DNA from: VSJD01 sp041653875
GTDB lineage: Bacteria > Verrucomicrobiota > Kiritimatiellia > JAAZAB01
Assembly: GCA_041653875.1 (NCBI GenBank)
Contig: JBAZEM010000015.1
Span: 5,588 to 69,587 of the forward strand
Reading direction: 5' to 3'
Length of the DNA stretch: 64,000 nucleotides
The notes beneath the pieces are model-generated. The model worked only from the letters and a program-made list of their open reading frames with translations. It searched no databases and had not been told where the DNA came from. A program made the position numbers and the translations under genes. How positions within the stretch are numbered: the first letter of the stretch is position 1; each line of letters opens with the position of its first letter. This document shows positions 42,291 through 48,845 of this stretch, piece by piece.

Positions 42291-42572
42291 ATGGCCAAGT
42301 CAAAAACGAAGAGTGAGATCGTTGCAGCGATTGCCGAGGCGGCGGAAATCACCAAGAAGCAGGCGGGGCTTGCCTTGGAAACCCTGGTGTGCATGGCCTA
42401 TAAGGGCGCCAAGGACAAGTTCGTGATTCCCGGCTTGGGCAAACTCGTTCTGGTCCAGCGCAAGGCGCGCATTGGACGCAATCCCGCGACCGGCGCAACC
42501 ATTAATATCCCGGCCAAGAAAGTGGTCAAGTTCCGCATCGCGAAGGCGGCCAAGGAAGCCATCCTGAAGTAA
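42291..42572 (+). CDS. HU-family DNA-binding protein
   Basis: 93-residue histone-like protein that bends and packs DNA as a dimer. N-terminal helices (KSEIVAAIAEAAEITKKQAG) precede the beta-arm region (FVIPGLGKLVLVQRKARIGRNPATGATINIPAKKVVKFR), where the RNPATG tip contacts DNA. AGGAGG lies upstream of the ATG. A strong terminator follows the stop, so it is a single-gene transcription unit, as usual for abundant proteins. Confidence 0.93.
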   Translation: MAKSKTKSEIVAAIAEAAEITKKQAGLALETLVCMAYKGAKDKFVIPGLGKLVLVQRKARIGRNPATGATINIPAKKVVKFRIAKAAKEAILK

Positions 42573-42589
42573 GTAATTTCGGATCGACA

Positions 42590-42630
42590 AAAAAGGCCGG
42601 GGTTCAGCAACCCCGGCCTTTTTTTTTTAC
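42590..42630 (+). terminator. rho-independent terminator of the HU gene
   Basis: AAGGCCGGGGTT-CAGC-AACCCCGGCCTT stem of 12 bp followed by a run of T. It is the clearest intrinsic terminator in the window. A preceding A run would make it work partly in reverse too. Confidence 0.95.
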
Positions 42631-42655
42631 ATCCGGCCTGTTATGCTGGTCTGCC

Positions 42656-43462
42656 ATGAAACAAGCTTTCTGGAAAATGCACGGCGCGGGCAACGATTTT
42701 ATTCTCCTGGACGATCGTTCCGCCCGTTTCCCCTGCGCCGATTCGGAGTTTATCCGGCGCCTGTGCGACCGGCACGCCGGCATTGGCGGCGAAGGGTTGT
42801 TGCTGGTTCAGTCTTCCACATGCGGCAATTTTCGCATGCGGTTTTTCAACCCGGACGGGGCCGAGGCCGGCATGTGCGGCAACGGCGCCCGCTGTATCGC
42901 GCGGCTGGCGCACGATTTGGGCGCCGCACCCGCAGTCATGCGCATCGAAACCGCCTCCGGCCTACTGCAAGCGGAAGTCTTCCCGGATAGCGTGCGGTTG
43001 CGCTTGCCCGCCCCGCTTGACTGCCGCTGCCGCCAAACCCTGGCGTTGGGCAGCCAGACTGTTCGTTATCATGCCATTCATACGGGCGTGCCGCACGCCG
43101 TGGTTGAGACAACAGCGTTGGACCGCATAGAGGTTGGCCGCATCGGCGCCGCCATGCGCCATCACGCCGCTTTCGCGCCCCAGGGAACCAATGTCGATTT
43201 CATGGCCGTCACCGGAGCGCACAGCTTGCGCGTGCGCACCTACGAACGGGGCGTGGAAGCCGAAACGCCGGCCTGCGGCACCGGCATCACGGCTTGCGCC
43301 CTGATTGCCGGACGCCTGGGCCGCGTCACGCCGCCCGTGCATGCGACCTGCAAACACGGCGACACACTGGAAGTCAATTACCGGCTGACGGCGGACGGAT
43401 TCGAGAATGTGACACTGCTGGGCCCGGCGGCCTATGTGTTCGAAGGCGCGGTGGAAATCTGA
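42656..43462 (+). CDS. dapF: diaminopimelate epimerase
   Basis: Converts LL- to meso-diaminopimelate for lysine and peptidoglycan. The 268-residue protein has both catalytic cysteines: C74 in AGMCGNGARC and C207 in TPACGTGI. The opening FWKMHGAGNDFILLDDR is standard. There is no ribosome site; a TATGCT -10-like box lies 8 bases before the ATG, so this may be another transcript with almost no leader, though no good -35 is seen. Confidence 0.95.
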   Translation: MKQAFWKMHGAGNDFILLDDRSARFPCADSEFIRRLCDRHAGIGGEGLLLVQSSTCGNFRMRFFNPDGAEAGMCGNGARCIARLAHDLGAAPAVMRIETASGLLQAEVFPDSVRLRLPAPLDCRCRQTLALGSQTVRYHAIHTGVPHAVVETTALDRIEVGRIGAAMRHHAAFAPQGTNVDFMAVTGAHSLRVRTYERGVEAETPACGTGITACALIAGRLGRVTPPVHATCKHGDTLEVNYRLTADGFENVTLLGPAAYVFEGAVEI

Positions 43463-43463
43463 A

Positions 43464-43614
43464 GCCAGCGATCAGAAGTCAGAGGTCGGAGGTCAGGCAG
43501 ACAAAAGCAGCATGCCGAGCCCATCATCTGTCATTAATCATTCGACGTCGGGCGTTGCTTTTCTTCTTCCCCTCCGCCGTCATCTGATCTCTGACTTCTG
43601 ACCGCTGATCTCTT
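43464..43614. repeat. facing word-repeat arms (AGTCAGAGGTC type)
   Basis: GATCAGAAGTCAGAGGTCGG at 43470-43489 faces the inverse (CTGATCTCTGACTTCTGACC) at 43581-43600. It separates convergent dapF and larC, and its second arm is translated as the larC tail. The same word is seen at 48436-48491. Confidence 0.7.
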
Positions 43615-44895
43615 GCTTACACATTCCGCATTTCCGATGAGCGCCGCGGCATAAACCGCCCTTACGGGCGCCCCGGCGCTTTCGGCCGCGCGCAGGCAAT
43701 CCTCGTATTCGGGCGAAACGGTGATATCGGCGCCCTTCCAGCGTCCGATTTTTACACGCACGCGGCCGAACGGAGTTTCCACGAATTCATGGCGGCGCGC
43801 CAGCACCGTGCGCTGAACGGGATATTCCCGGATGCCGAAGGTTGTGCTTTCGCGAAAGATCAAATCCAGCATGGCCGCGCGCTGCTCCAACCGGCACAAA
43901 ACCGTCAGCAGAATACCAGGCCGCTGTTTTTTCATCTGCGCCGGCGTCAAAAACACATCCAGGACGCCGGCATCCAAGAGTCGCTTCATCAGACTGCCCG
44001 TCAATTCAGGCGTCAGATCATCCAGATTGCATTCCAGCGCCAGACAGGCGTCCGTATCCGGACTGACATCCATGGTTTCCATCAGCATGGCCCGCAGTAT
44101 ATTGGGCCGTCCGTTCAAAGCCCGGGCCCCGAACCCCTGCCCCACTTTCAGAATGCGACTGCCGGACGGGAAGGCATCCTGCGTCTTCCAGGTCGTCAGA
44201 AGCGCGGCGCCCGTGGGAGTGACAGTTTCGAACGGTTCGTCGATCGGCGTCACGGGGAATCCTTTAAGTAATTCCACCGTGGCCGGAGCGGGCACTGGCA
44301 AAATGCCATGCGCGCATTGGACGGTTCCATGGCCCAGCGGCAAAGGGCCGAGCGAAACGCTCTTCACCGCCAACATGTCCAACCCCAAGCATGCGCCGAC
44401 AATATCGATAATGGCATCCAGGGCGCCCACCTCATGAAAATGCACCTGATCGGGAGTTGTCCCATGCACCAGCGCCTCGGCTTCCGCCAGGCGCTGGAAC
44501 ACCCGCGCGCTCTCCGCCTTCACGGAGGCCGGGAGCGGACTGCCCTCGATCAAGGCTCGAATTTCTCTCAGCCCGCGATGGGGCATGTGCGCCAAGGCGG
44601 GCGAACCGCAGCCACATCCCTGGCCGAGTTCAGACAGTCCATTTGGTGTAGCGGCCGTTCGTGAGAACGGCATAGTGGCCGAAGGACTAACTTGATGGGA
44701 GGGCGCCTGCACATTAACCCGCGTGCCGTGCAAGCCCCGGTCGACGATCGAAGCGGCTTCAATCTCGAAAGGCCCGATGGGCAAACCGGCCAGCCGGCGC
44801 TGCAAGTCATCGCGGCTGACGCCAAGATCCAAAAGGGCCGCCAGAATCATATCGCCGCTGGCGCCGCCCACGCTGTCGAAATGCAGATGTTTCAT
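43534..44895 (-). CDS. larC: nickel-pincer cofactor biosynthesis protein LarC, with repeat insert
   Basis: CTP-dependent cyclometallase that inserts nickel into the pyridinium cofactor of lactate racemase-type enzymes. The 453-residue protein opens HLHFDSVGGASGDMILAALLDLG and has HFHEVGALDAIIDIVG and the C-terminal VETPFGRVRVKIGRWKG. Two repeat-derived parts are visible. One is an in-frame insert, SATMPFSRTAATPNG (about residues 72-86), from the palindrome at 44644. The other is a tail, KRSAVRSQRSDDGGGEEEKQ, from a word repeat. larB lies upstream on the same strand; larA and larE are not in the window. Confidence 0.93.
   Translation of the reverse strand: MKHLHFDSVGGASGDMILAALLDLGVSRDDLQRRLAGLPIGPFEIEAASIVDRGLHGTRVNVQAPSHQVSPSATMPFSRTAATPNGLSELGQGCGCGSPALAHMPHRGLREIRALIEGSPLPASVKAESARVFQRLAEAEALVHGTTPDQVHFHEVGALDAIIDIVGACLGLDMLAVKSVSLGPLPLGHGTVQCAHGILPVPAPATVELLKGFPVTPIDEPFETVTPTGAALLTTWKTQDAFPSGSRILKVGQGFGARALNGRPNILRAMLMETMDVSPDTDACLALECNLDDLTPELTGSLMKRLLDAGVLDVFLTPAQMKKQRPGILLTVLCRLEQRAAMLDLIFRESTTFGIREYPVQRTVLARRHEFVETPFGRVRVKIGRWKGADITVSPEYEDCLRAAESAGAPVRAVYAAALIGNAECVSKRSAVRSQRSDDGGGEEEKQRPTSND
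44644..44681. repeat. GCCGTTC palindromic repeat inside larC
   Basis: GTGTAGCGGCCGTTCGTGAG-type element with stem GCCGTTC-GTGA-GAACGGC at 44654-44671. It is in frame within larC and encodes TMPFSRTAATP. The 53619 copy of the same family would read MPFYRTAAT. Confidence 0.85.
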
Positions 44896-44950
44896 AAACT
44901 CAGAGAAGTATTCGGTATTCGATGTTTAAGATACAGCCTGGGGGAACGCG

Positions 44951-45000
44951 GTTCTTCGTTCTTCGTTTCTGCATTCTTCATTCTTCATTCCGCATTTCTT
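44951..45000. repeat. tandem word repeat (TTCTTCATTC type)
   Basis: Runs of TTCTTCGTTC, TTCTTCATTC and TTCCGCATTTC between larC and larB, entering the larB 3' end, where it encodes EERNAE. Confidence 0.65.
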
Positions 45001-45749
45001 TCCTCCCCCACCCGGTTGATCAGCGCGGCGGCAACGCCGGCGCCAAAGCCATTGTCAATATTGACCACCGTTATTCCCGGCGCACAGGAATTGAGCATCG
45101 CCAGCAGGGCGGCCAGGCCTTTGAAATTGACGCCATACCCAATACTGGTGGGCACGGCCACAATCGGGCGATCCACCAACCCGCCCACAACCGACGGCAA
45201 GGCGCCTTCCATGCCGGCGACGACAACGAGAGCCCGGGAACGTTTCAAGGTCTCCGAATGCTTGAGGACCCGATGCAATCCCGCCACGCCGACGTCATAG
45301 ATTCGTTCCACCCGCGCGCCCATGACCTCCGCCGTCAGCGCCGCTTCCTCGGCCACGGGAATATCGGAGGTGCCGGCACAGACGACCGCCACCCGCCCAA
45401 CGGGGGGACCCGGCTCGACCATCCGCAGGGTTATGGCTTTGGGCAACTCGTGATAAACCGCACGGGTGTGCGCCTGGCGTACCACGGCATATTGTTCGGG
45501 CGTAGCGCGCGTGGCGAGCACATTTTGCCCTTCGGCGACCAGCGCGGACATTATGCCGACAATTTGATCGGCGGTTTTACCGGGGCAGAAGATGACTTCC
45601 GCCAGGCCGCGCCGGCGCAGGCGGTCCAGGTCCACGCGCGCAAAACCAAGATTGGTTTCCCCATGCGCGCTCAGGATGGTTTCGGCCTCCGCCGCGGAAA
45701 GTTCGCCGCGCGCCACGCGCTGGAGCAATTCGCCCAGTTTTAAGTTCAT
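44985..45749 (-). CDS. larB: pyridinium-3,5-biscarboxylic acid mononucleotide synthase LarB
   Basis: Carboxylates nicotinic acid adenine dinucleotide in nickel-pincer cofactor synthesis. The 254-residue protein has the PurE-like C-terminal fold with VAVVCAGTSDIPVAEEAALTA, YDVGVAGLHRVL, VVVAGMEGALPSVVGGLV and NIDNGFGAGVAAALI. It is upstream of larC, separated by a word repeat, and probably cotranscribed. No lactate racemase gene is nearby, so the cofactor may serve a LarA homologue elsewhere. Confidence 0.94.
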   Translation of the reverse strand: MNLKLGELLQRVARGELSAAEAETILSAHGETNLGFARVDLDRLRRRGLAEVIFCPGKTADQIVGIMSALVAEGQNVLATRATPEQYAVVRQAHTRAVYHELPKAITLRMVEPGPPVGRVAVVCAGTSDIPVAEEAALTAEVMGARVERIYDVGVAGLHRVLKHSETLKRSRALVVVAGMEGALPSVVGGLVDRPIVAVPTSIGYGVNFKGLAALLAMLNSCAPGITVVNIDNGFGAGVAAALINRVGEERNAE

Positions 45750-45852
45750 ACGTCCTCCCGGTGGGCGCCCGCCCCGATTCCCGCAACTTTAATCATGACC
45801 AGCTTCATTGCTTGTGATATAGATTGTTCCGCAGGCCGATACGGAAGTCAAC

Positions 45853-46677
45853 ATGGAAACCGAACCGACATTAACTATTCATGGCGCCCGCGGCACGATG
45901 GCGGTCTCCGGCCGCGCGTTCAACCGGCACGGCGGCGAAACGACCTGCTTCAGCATGGCCACCCGGCAGGGGATTTTGATTGTTGACGCCGGCACGGGAA
46001 TTATCGCGTTGGGCGATCGGTTGCTGCGCCGGAGCGAACTTCCGCCCATTACGATCATGTTCACCCATTTTCACCTGGACCATTTGATCGGCTTGCCTCT
46101 TTTCAAGCCTCTCTACCAGAAAGGGGCTTCAATCACGCTCATGGCCGACCCGCACCGCAAAGAAAATTGGCCGGATTGTCTGCGAACACTCGCCGCTCCG
46201 CCGTTTTGGCCGCTGGATCTGGAGCGTTTCGGCGCCGCCATCCGATTCCAGCCGCTTCCCCGGCGAAACCGGCGCATGCGAATATACGGCGTCGAGATCG
46301 CCTGGCATCCGCTGCGGCATCCCCAGCAATGTATAGCCTATCGCTTGAGCATTCCAAAACGCTCCTTCGTCATTGCCACCGACAACGAACTCGACGCCGA
46401 TCCCGCGGACGGGGGCTTTACCGGTTTTTGCCGCGGGGCATCCGCGCTGATTGCCGACGCGCAATACACCCCGGCCGAATATTCCGCGCGGCGCGGCTGG
46501 GGACACGGCACCTGGGCCGCTTGTGCCCGCCTGGCCGCCGCGGCCAATGTGGGGAAGTTGATCCTGACCCATCACGACCGGTACCGGACGGATCTGCAGA
46601 TCGACAGACTGGTTCACCGGGCACAGCGCATATTTCCAGCCACGCGCGCGGCGCGCTCCGGTATGCCGATCGATTAG
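45853..46677 (+). CDS. MBL-fold metal-dependent hydrolase
   Basis: 274-residue metallo-beta-lactamase-fold protein with the metal motif THFHLDH (about 72-78) followed by IGLPLF, a later aspartate in IATDNELDADP and a terminal LTHHD. The fold suggests phosphodiesterase or RNase Z-like chemistry; the substrate is unknown. GGAAG precedes the ATG by 6 bases. It is divergent from larB and convergent with the HTH-EIIA gene, from which only 19 bases separate it. Confidence 0.88.
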   Translation: METEPTLTIHGARGTMAVSGRAFNRHGGETTCFSMATRQGILIVDAGTGIIALGDRLLRRSELPPITIMFTHFHLDHLIGLPLFKPLYQKGASITLMADPHRKENWPDCLRTLAAPPFWPLDLERFGAAIRFQPLPRRNRRMRIYGVEIAWHPLRHPQQCIAYRLSIPKRSFVIATDNELDADPADGGFTGFCRGASALIADAQYTPAEYSARRGWGHGTWAACARLAAAANVGKLILTHHDRYRTDLQIDRLVHRAQRIFPATRAARSGMPID

Positions 46678-46696
46678 CGCTCCCATTCCGATGCGT

Positions 46697-47383
46697 TTAC
46701 GCGGCGGGCGGCTGGATAGAGGACTCCACGCGCCGCACTTCCGCCAGAATATCCGCCGCCGGACTCCGTGCGGAGATCAGCGCCTTGAAACTGCTCTGGC
46801 GCAAAACATAGGAAAGGCGCGCAAGCAAATGCAAATGAATGCGCGGCGCCGAACTGACCAACGTAAAGAGCGCATAAACCGGCTGGCCATCCAGCGCGTC
46901 GAAATCCACCGGCTTGGCCAACAGGCACAGAGTAACCAGCGGCTGGGTCACGCACAGGACGATCGGATTACGCGGATGCGGGATGGCAATGCCGTCGCCG
47001 ACAGCGGTCGAGGCCAGGGCTTCACGGGCAATGAGCATCCGAAACAACAACTCGCGATCCACACCTTCCGGCAATCGCAGAAGATCGACGATTGCGCGCA
47101 GGACGGAGGATTTATCGGTTCCGCCAACCTCGTGAAAGACGCCGCCAATGGCAAGCGCATCCGAAAAGGATGGCAGATGCTCGCGCTCCTCGTTTTCACC
47201 GTAAAAGAGCGCCGCCGGCGCCTTTAGTTCATGGGAGGTTGCCCACTCCAGCAGTTCGGCGCGGTTGAAACGCAACTGACTGCCGATCCGATTGGCCGGC
47301 AAGTTGTCGTTTTTCACCCAGCGCAAAACAGTTCGCTCCGAAACGTTCAGGCGTTCCGCCACATCGCGTACAGACCATTGCAT
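46697..47383 (-). CDS. HTH (excisionase-type) fused to PTS EIIA domain
   Basis: 228 residues. Residues 1-50 are a MerR/excisionase-type helix-turn-helix (SVRDVAERLNVSERTVLRWVKNDNLP...LRFNRAELLEW). Residues about 85-225 are a PtsN-type EIIA domain with the phosphoacceptor H136 in GDGIAIPHPRNP. The fusion suggests a DNA-binding regulator whose state reports nitrogen-PTS-type phosphorylation. No PTS transporter genes are adjacent. Low-GC sequence upstream (47384-47530) probably holds its promoter. Confidence 0.88.
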   Translation of the reverse strand: MQWSVRDVAERLNVSERTVLRWVKNDNLPANRIGSQLRFNRAELLEWATSHELKAPAALFYGENEEREHLPSFSDALAIGGVFHEVGGTDKSSVLRAIVDLLRLPEGVDRELLFRMLIAREALASTAVGDGIAIPHPRNPIVLCVTQPLVTLCLLAKPVDFDALDGQPVYALFTLVSSAPRIHLHLLARLSYVLRQSSFKALISARSPAADILAEVRRVESSIQPPAA

Positions 47384-47567
47384 AATTTACTTACTCCTAT
47401 CGATATCGCAACTTCCATCATCATTCGCTTTAAGTTAGGCCCGTCATCTGCTCAACCTGAGATGACCATCTGGTTTAATTTGACACGGCCAATGTAAACT
47501 TAAAGTTTACAAAATCAACTCTAATCCAAACTTCATGGTAAGGCCGCAGAACGTGTGAAAAAATCGT

Positions 47568-47639
47568 CCGGTGAGGGCGCCGGGCCTACAACAACCCTCA
47601 AAAATATGGGGAAATTGTAGGCCGTGTGCCCTCACACGG
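47568..47639. repeat. inverted repeat (GTGAGGGC...GCCCTCAC)
   Basis: GTGAGGGCGCCGGGCCTACA at 47571-47590 faces TGTAGGCCGTGTGCCCTCAC at 47617-47636, around 26 loop bases. The arms are about 20 bp with three mismatches. Confidence 0.75.
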
Positions 47640-47705
47640 TGTCCGGATTAATTTTTTGGCTCCTCTCCAATATTCATGGGTCGCAGAAATGATAAAAAAG
47701 GCAAT

Positions 47706-47832
47706 TACTAACGTTCTCATAATAGTCCAGACGTGAAATTGCCGCCGGTTTACACCGGCGGCTACGTAGCCGCGCCTGTGAAGGCGTGGCTCTTCCAAGA
47801 CCATGTCCAGTCTATTTCGAGAATGTTAATAA
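47706..47832. mobile_element. 127-bp MITE-like element, copy 2
   Basis: Differs by one base from 14117-14243. It starts TACTAACGTTC and ends GTTAATAA in both. Flanks outside the 127 bases are unrelated, which defines the element borders. Confidence 0.8.
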
Positions 47833-47923
47833 AGGAAAAACAGCGGTCATTTTCGCGCAAATGCGAATGCTTGCCATTAAAGTTACATTCATCCGGGCTG
47901 TCATAGGTCAATCCCTCTCCGAG

Positions 47924-47957
47924 AACATTCCAACATTCTGCAGAATGTTGGAATGTT
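47924..47957. repeat. perfect 34-bp palindrome
   Basis: AACATTCCAACATTCTG followed directly by its exact reverse complement, centred on CTGCAG. The CAACATTC word repeats within each arm. Confidence 0.9.
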
Positions 47958-48244
47958 GTTCTGGGATTTTCGAAAATACGGGCTGGTTTTCCCGCCGATT
48001 CAGATGGCGATTGTCGAGACACAACCCTGTTTCCCTGTGTTGGCCGCGGCCCTGTGACGCACCCACTCCGCAGGTCACCCCTGAACCCCGCAGCTGCGAA
48101 CTTTGCCTCATGCTAAACCGGCTTATTCGCTATTATTAGGACTGACCCTCGGGGGATCAAGAGAAATAATCCGCGCTCCGCGCGGAAGGGGGGGGCACTA
48201 TGTCTATTGACACCGAGCCTTTGATGAGTGACCCTCGGGGGATC

Positions 48245-48365
48245 CAACCTTCACGGCCACCGCTTGGCATCGGGGCGGGGGGATTTTCCGCCAGAGGCGG
48301 ATCCGCCTTCGGCGGAGAACCCACAACCTTCACGGCCACCGCTTGGCATCGGGGCGGGGGGATTT
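48245..48365. repeat. 42-bp direct repeat of the tRNA-Pro 3' end around a CCGCC palindrome
   Basis: 48245-48286 and 48324-48365 are identical and include the last 17 bases of tRNA-Pro plus 25 bases of downstream flank. Between them lies the palindromic module CCGCCAGAGGCGG/CCGCCTTCGGCGG (48287-48323). The arrangement parallels the tRNA-Tyr array. Confidence 0.85.
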
Positions 48366-48422
48366 GAACCCCCGACTTCCAGCGCCCAAGGCTGGCGCGC
48401 TACCAGGCTGCGCTACACCCCG
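48349..48422 (-). tRNA. tRNA-Pro (TGG)
   Basis: 74-base cloverleaf. The acceptor is CGGGGTG/CGCCCCG with one G-T pair, the anticodon stem CCAGC/GCTGG around CTTGGGC (TGG), and the T-arm GGGGG-TTCAAAT-CCCCC. The discriminator is A and CCA is not encoded. Its 3' end is partly duplicated downstream with a palindromic module. Confidence 0.95.
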
Positions 48423-48435
48423 TTTTAAAACCAAA

Positions 48436-48491
48436 AGTCAGAGGTCAGAAGTCAGAGGTCAGAGGTCAGAGGTCAGAGGTCAGAGATCAGA
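48436..48491. repeat. tandem word repeat (AGTCAGAGGTC type)
   Basis: About seven head-to-tail copies of GTCAGAG/GTCAGAA. It has the same word as at 43470. It lies just upstream of tRNA-Pro (minus strand). Confidence 0.85.
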
Positions 48492-48518
48492 AAATCCAGT
48501 CAGTCAATCGGTCGCTTC

Positions 48519-48704
48519 TGTCGTCTGCCGTCCGTCGTCTGCCGTCTGTCGTCTGTCGTCCGTCGTCTGTCGTCTGCCGTCCGTCGTCTGTCGTCCGTCG
48601 TCTGCCGTCTGTCGTCTGCCGTCCGTCGTCCGTCGTCTGCCGTCTGTCGTCTGTCGTCCGTCGTCTGTCGTCTGCCGTCCGTCGTCTGCCGTCTGTCGTC
48701 CGTC
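48519..48704. repeat. long tandem array of CGTCTGTCGTC/CGTCTGCCGTC words
   Basis: 186 bases built only from the 7-base words GTCGTCT, GTCTGTC, GCCGTCC and close variants. It is the longest word array in the window. Read on the minus strand it encodes a low-complexity DDGRQTT series, but there is no sign it is a gene. Confidence 0.9.
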
Positions 48705-48845
48705 AGTGCATGGGCGTGTTATTCTTAGGAGCAAACCCGGAATTCGTCAATCTAAATATTAATTCTTGTCACCTTCCGGGTTGTATCATAAAGTTAAAAT
48801 TTAACTGCTTGCGGCAGAACACGCAAAGGAAGGCATGCCGTTGCC

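Larger units (their letters stand above)
47384..48845. other. 1.46-kb intergenic region: repeats and tRNA-Pro only
   Basis: No protein gene is supported. In order it holds: an inverted repeat (47568-47639), the second 127-bp MITE-like element, a perfect 34-bp palindrome, a direct repeat of TGACCCTCGGGGGATC (48144-48159 and 48228-48243), the tRNA-Pro locus with its duplicated tail, and two long word-repeat arrays. Confidence 0.7.

Noticed and set aside
44985..45749. PurE (AIR carboxylase)
   Set aside because: The C-terminal half has a PurE-like fold, but the N-terminal domain and the neighbouring larC identify it as LarB.
48519..48704. Coding sequence on the minus strand (low-complexity DDGRQTT protein)
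   Set aside because: It is a direct reading of a short tandem word array, with no ribosome site, no neighbouring domain and the same words present in non-coding places.
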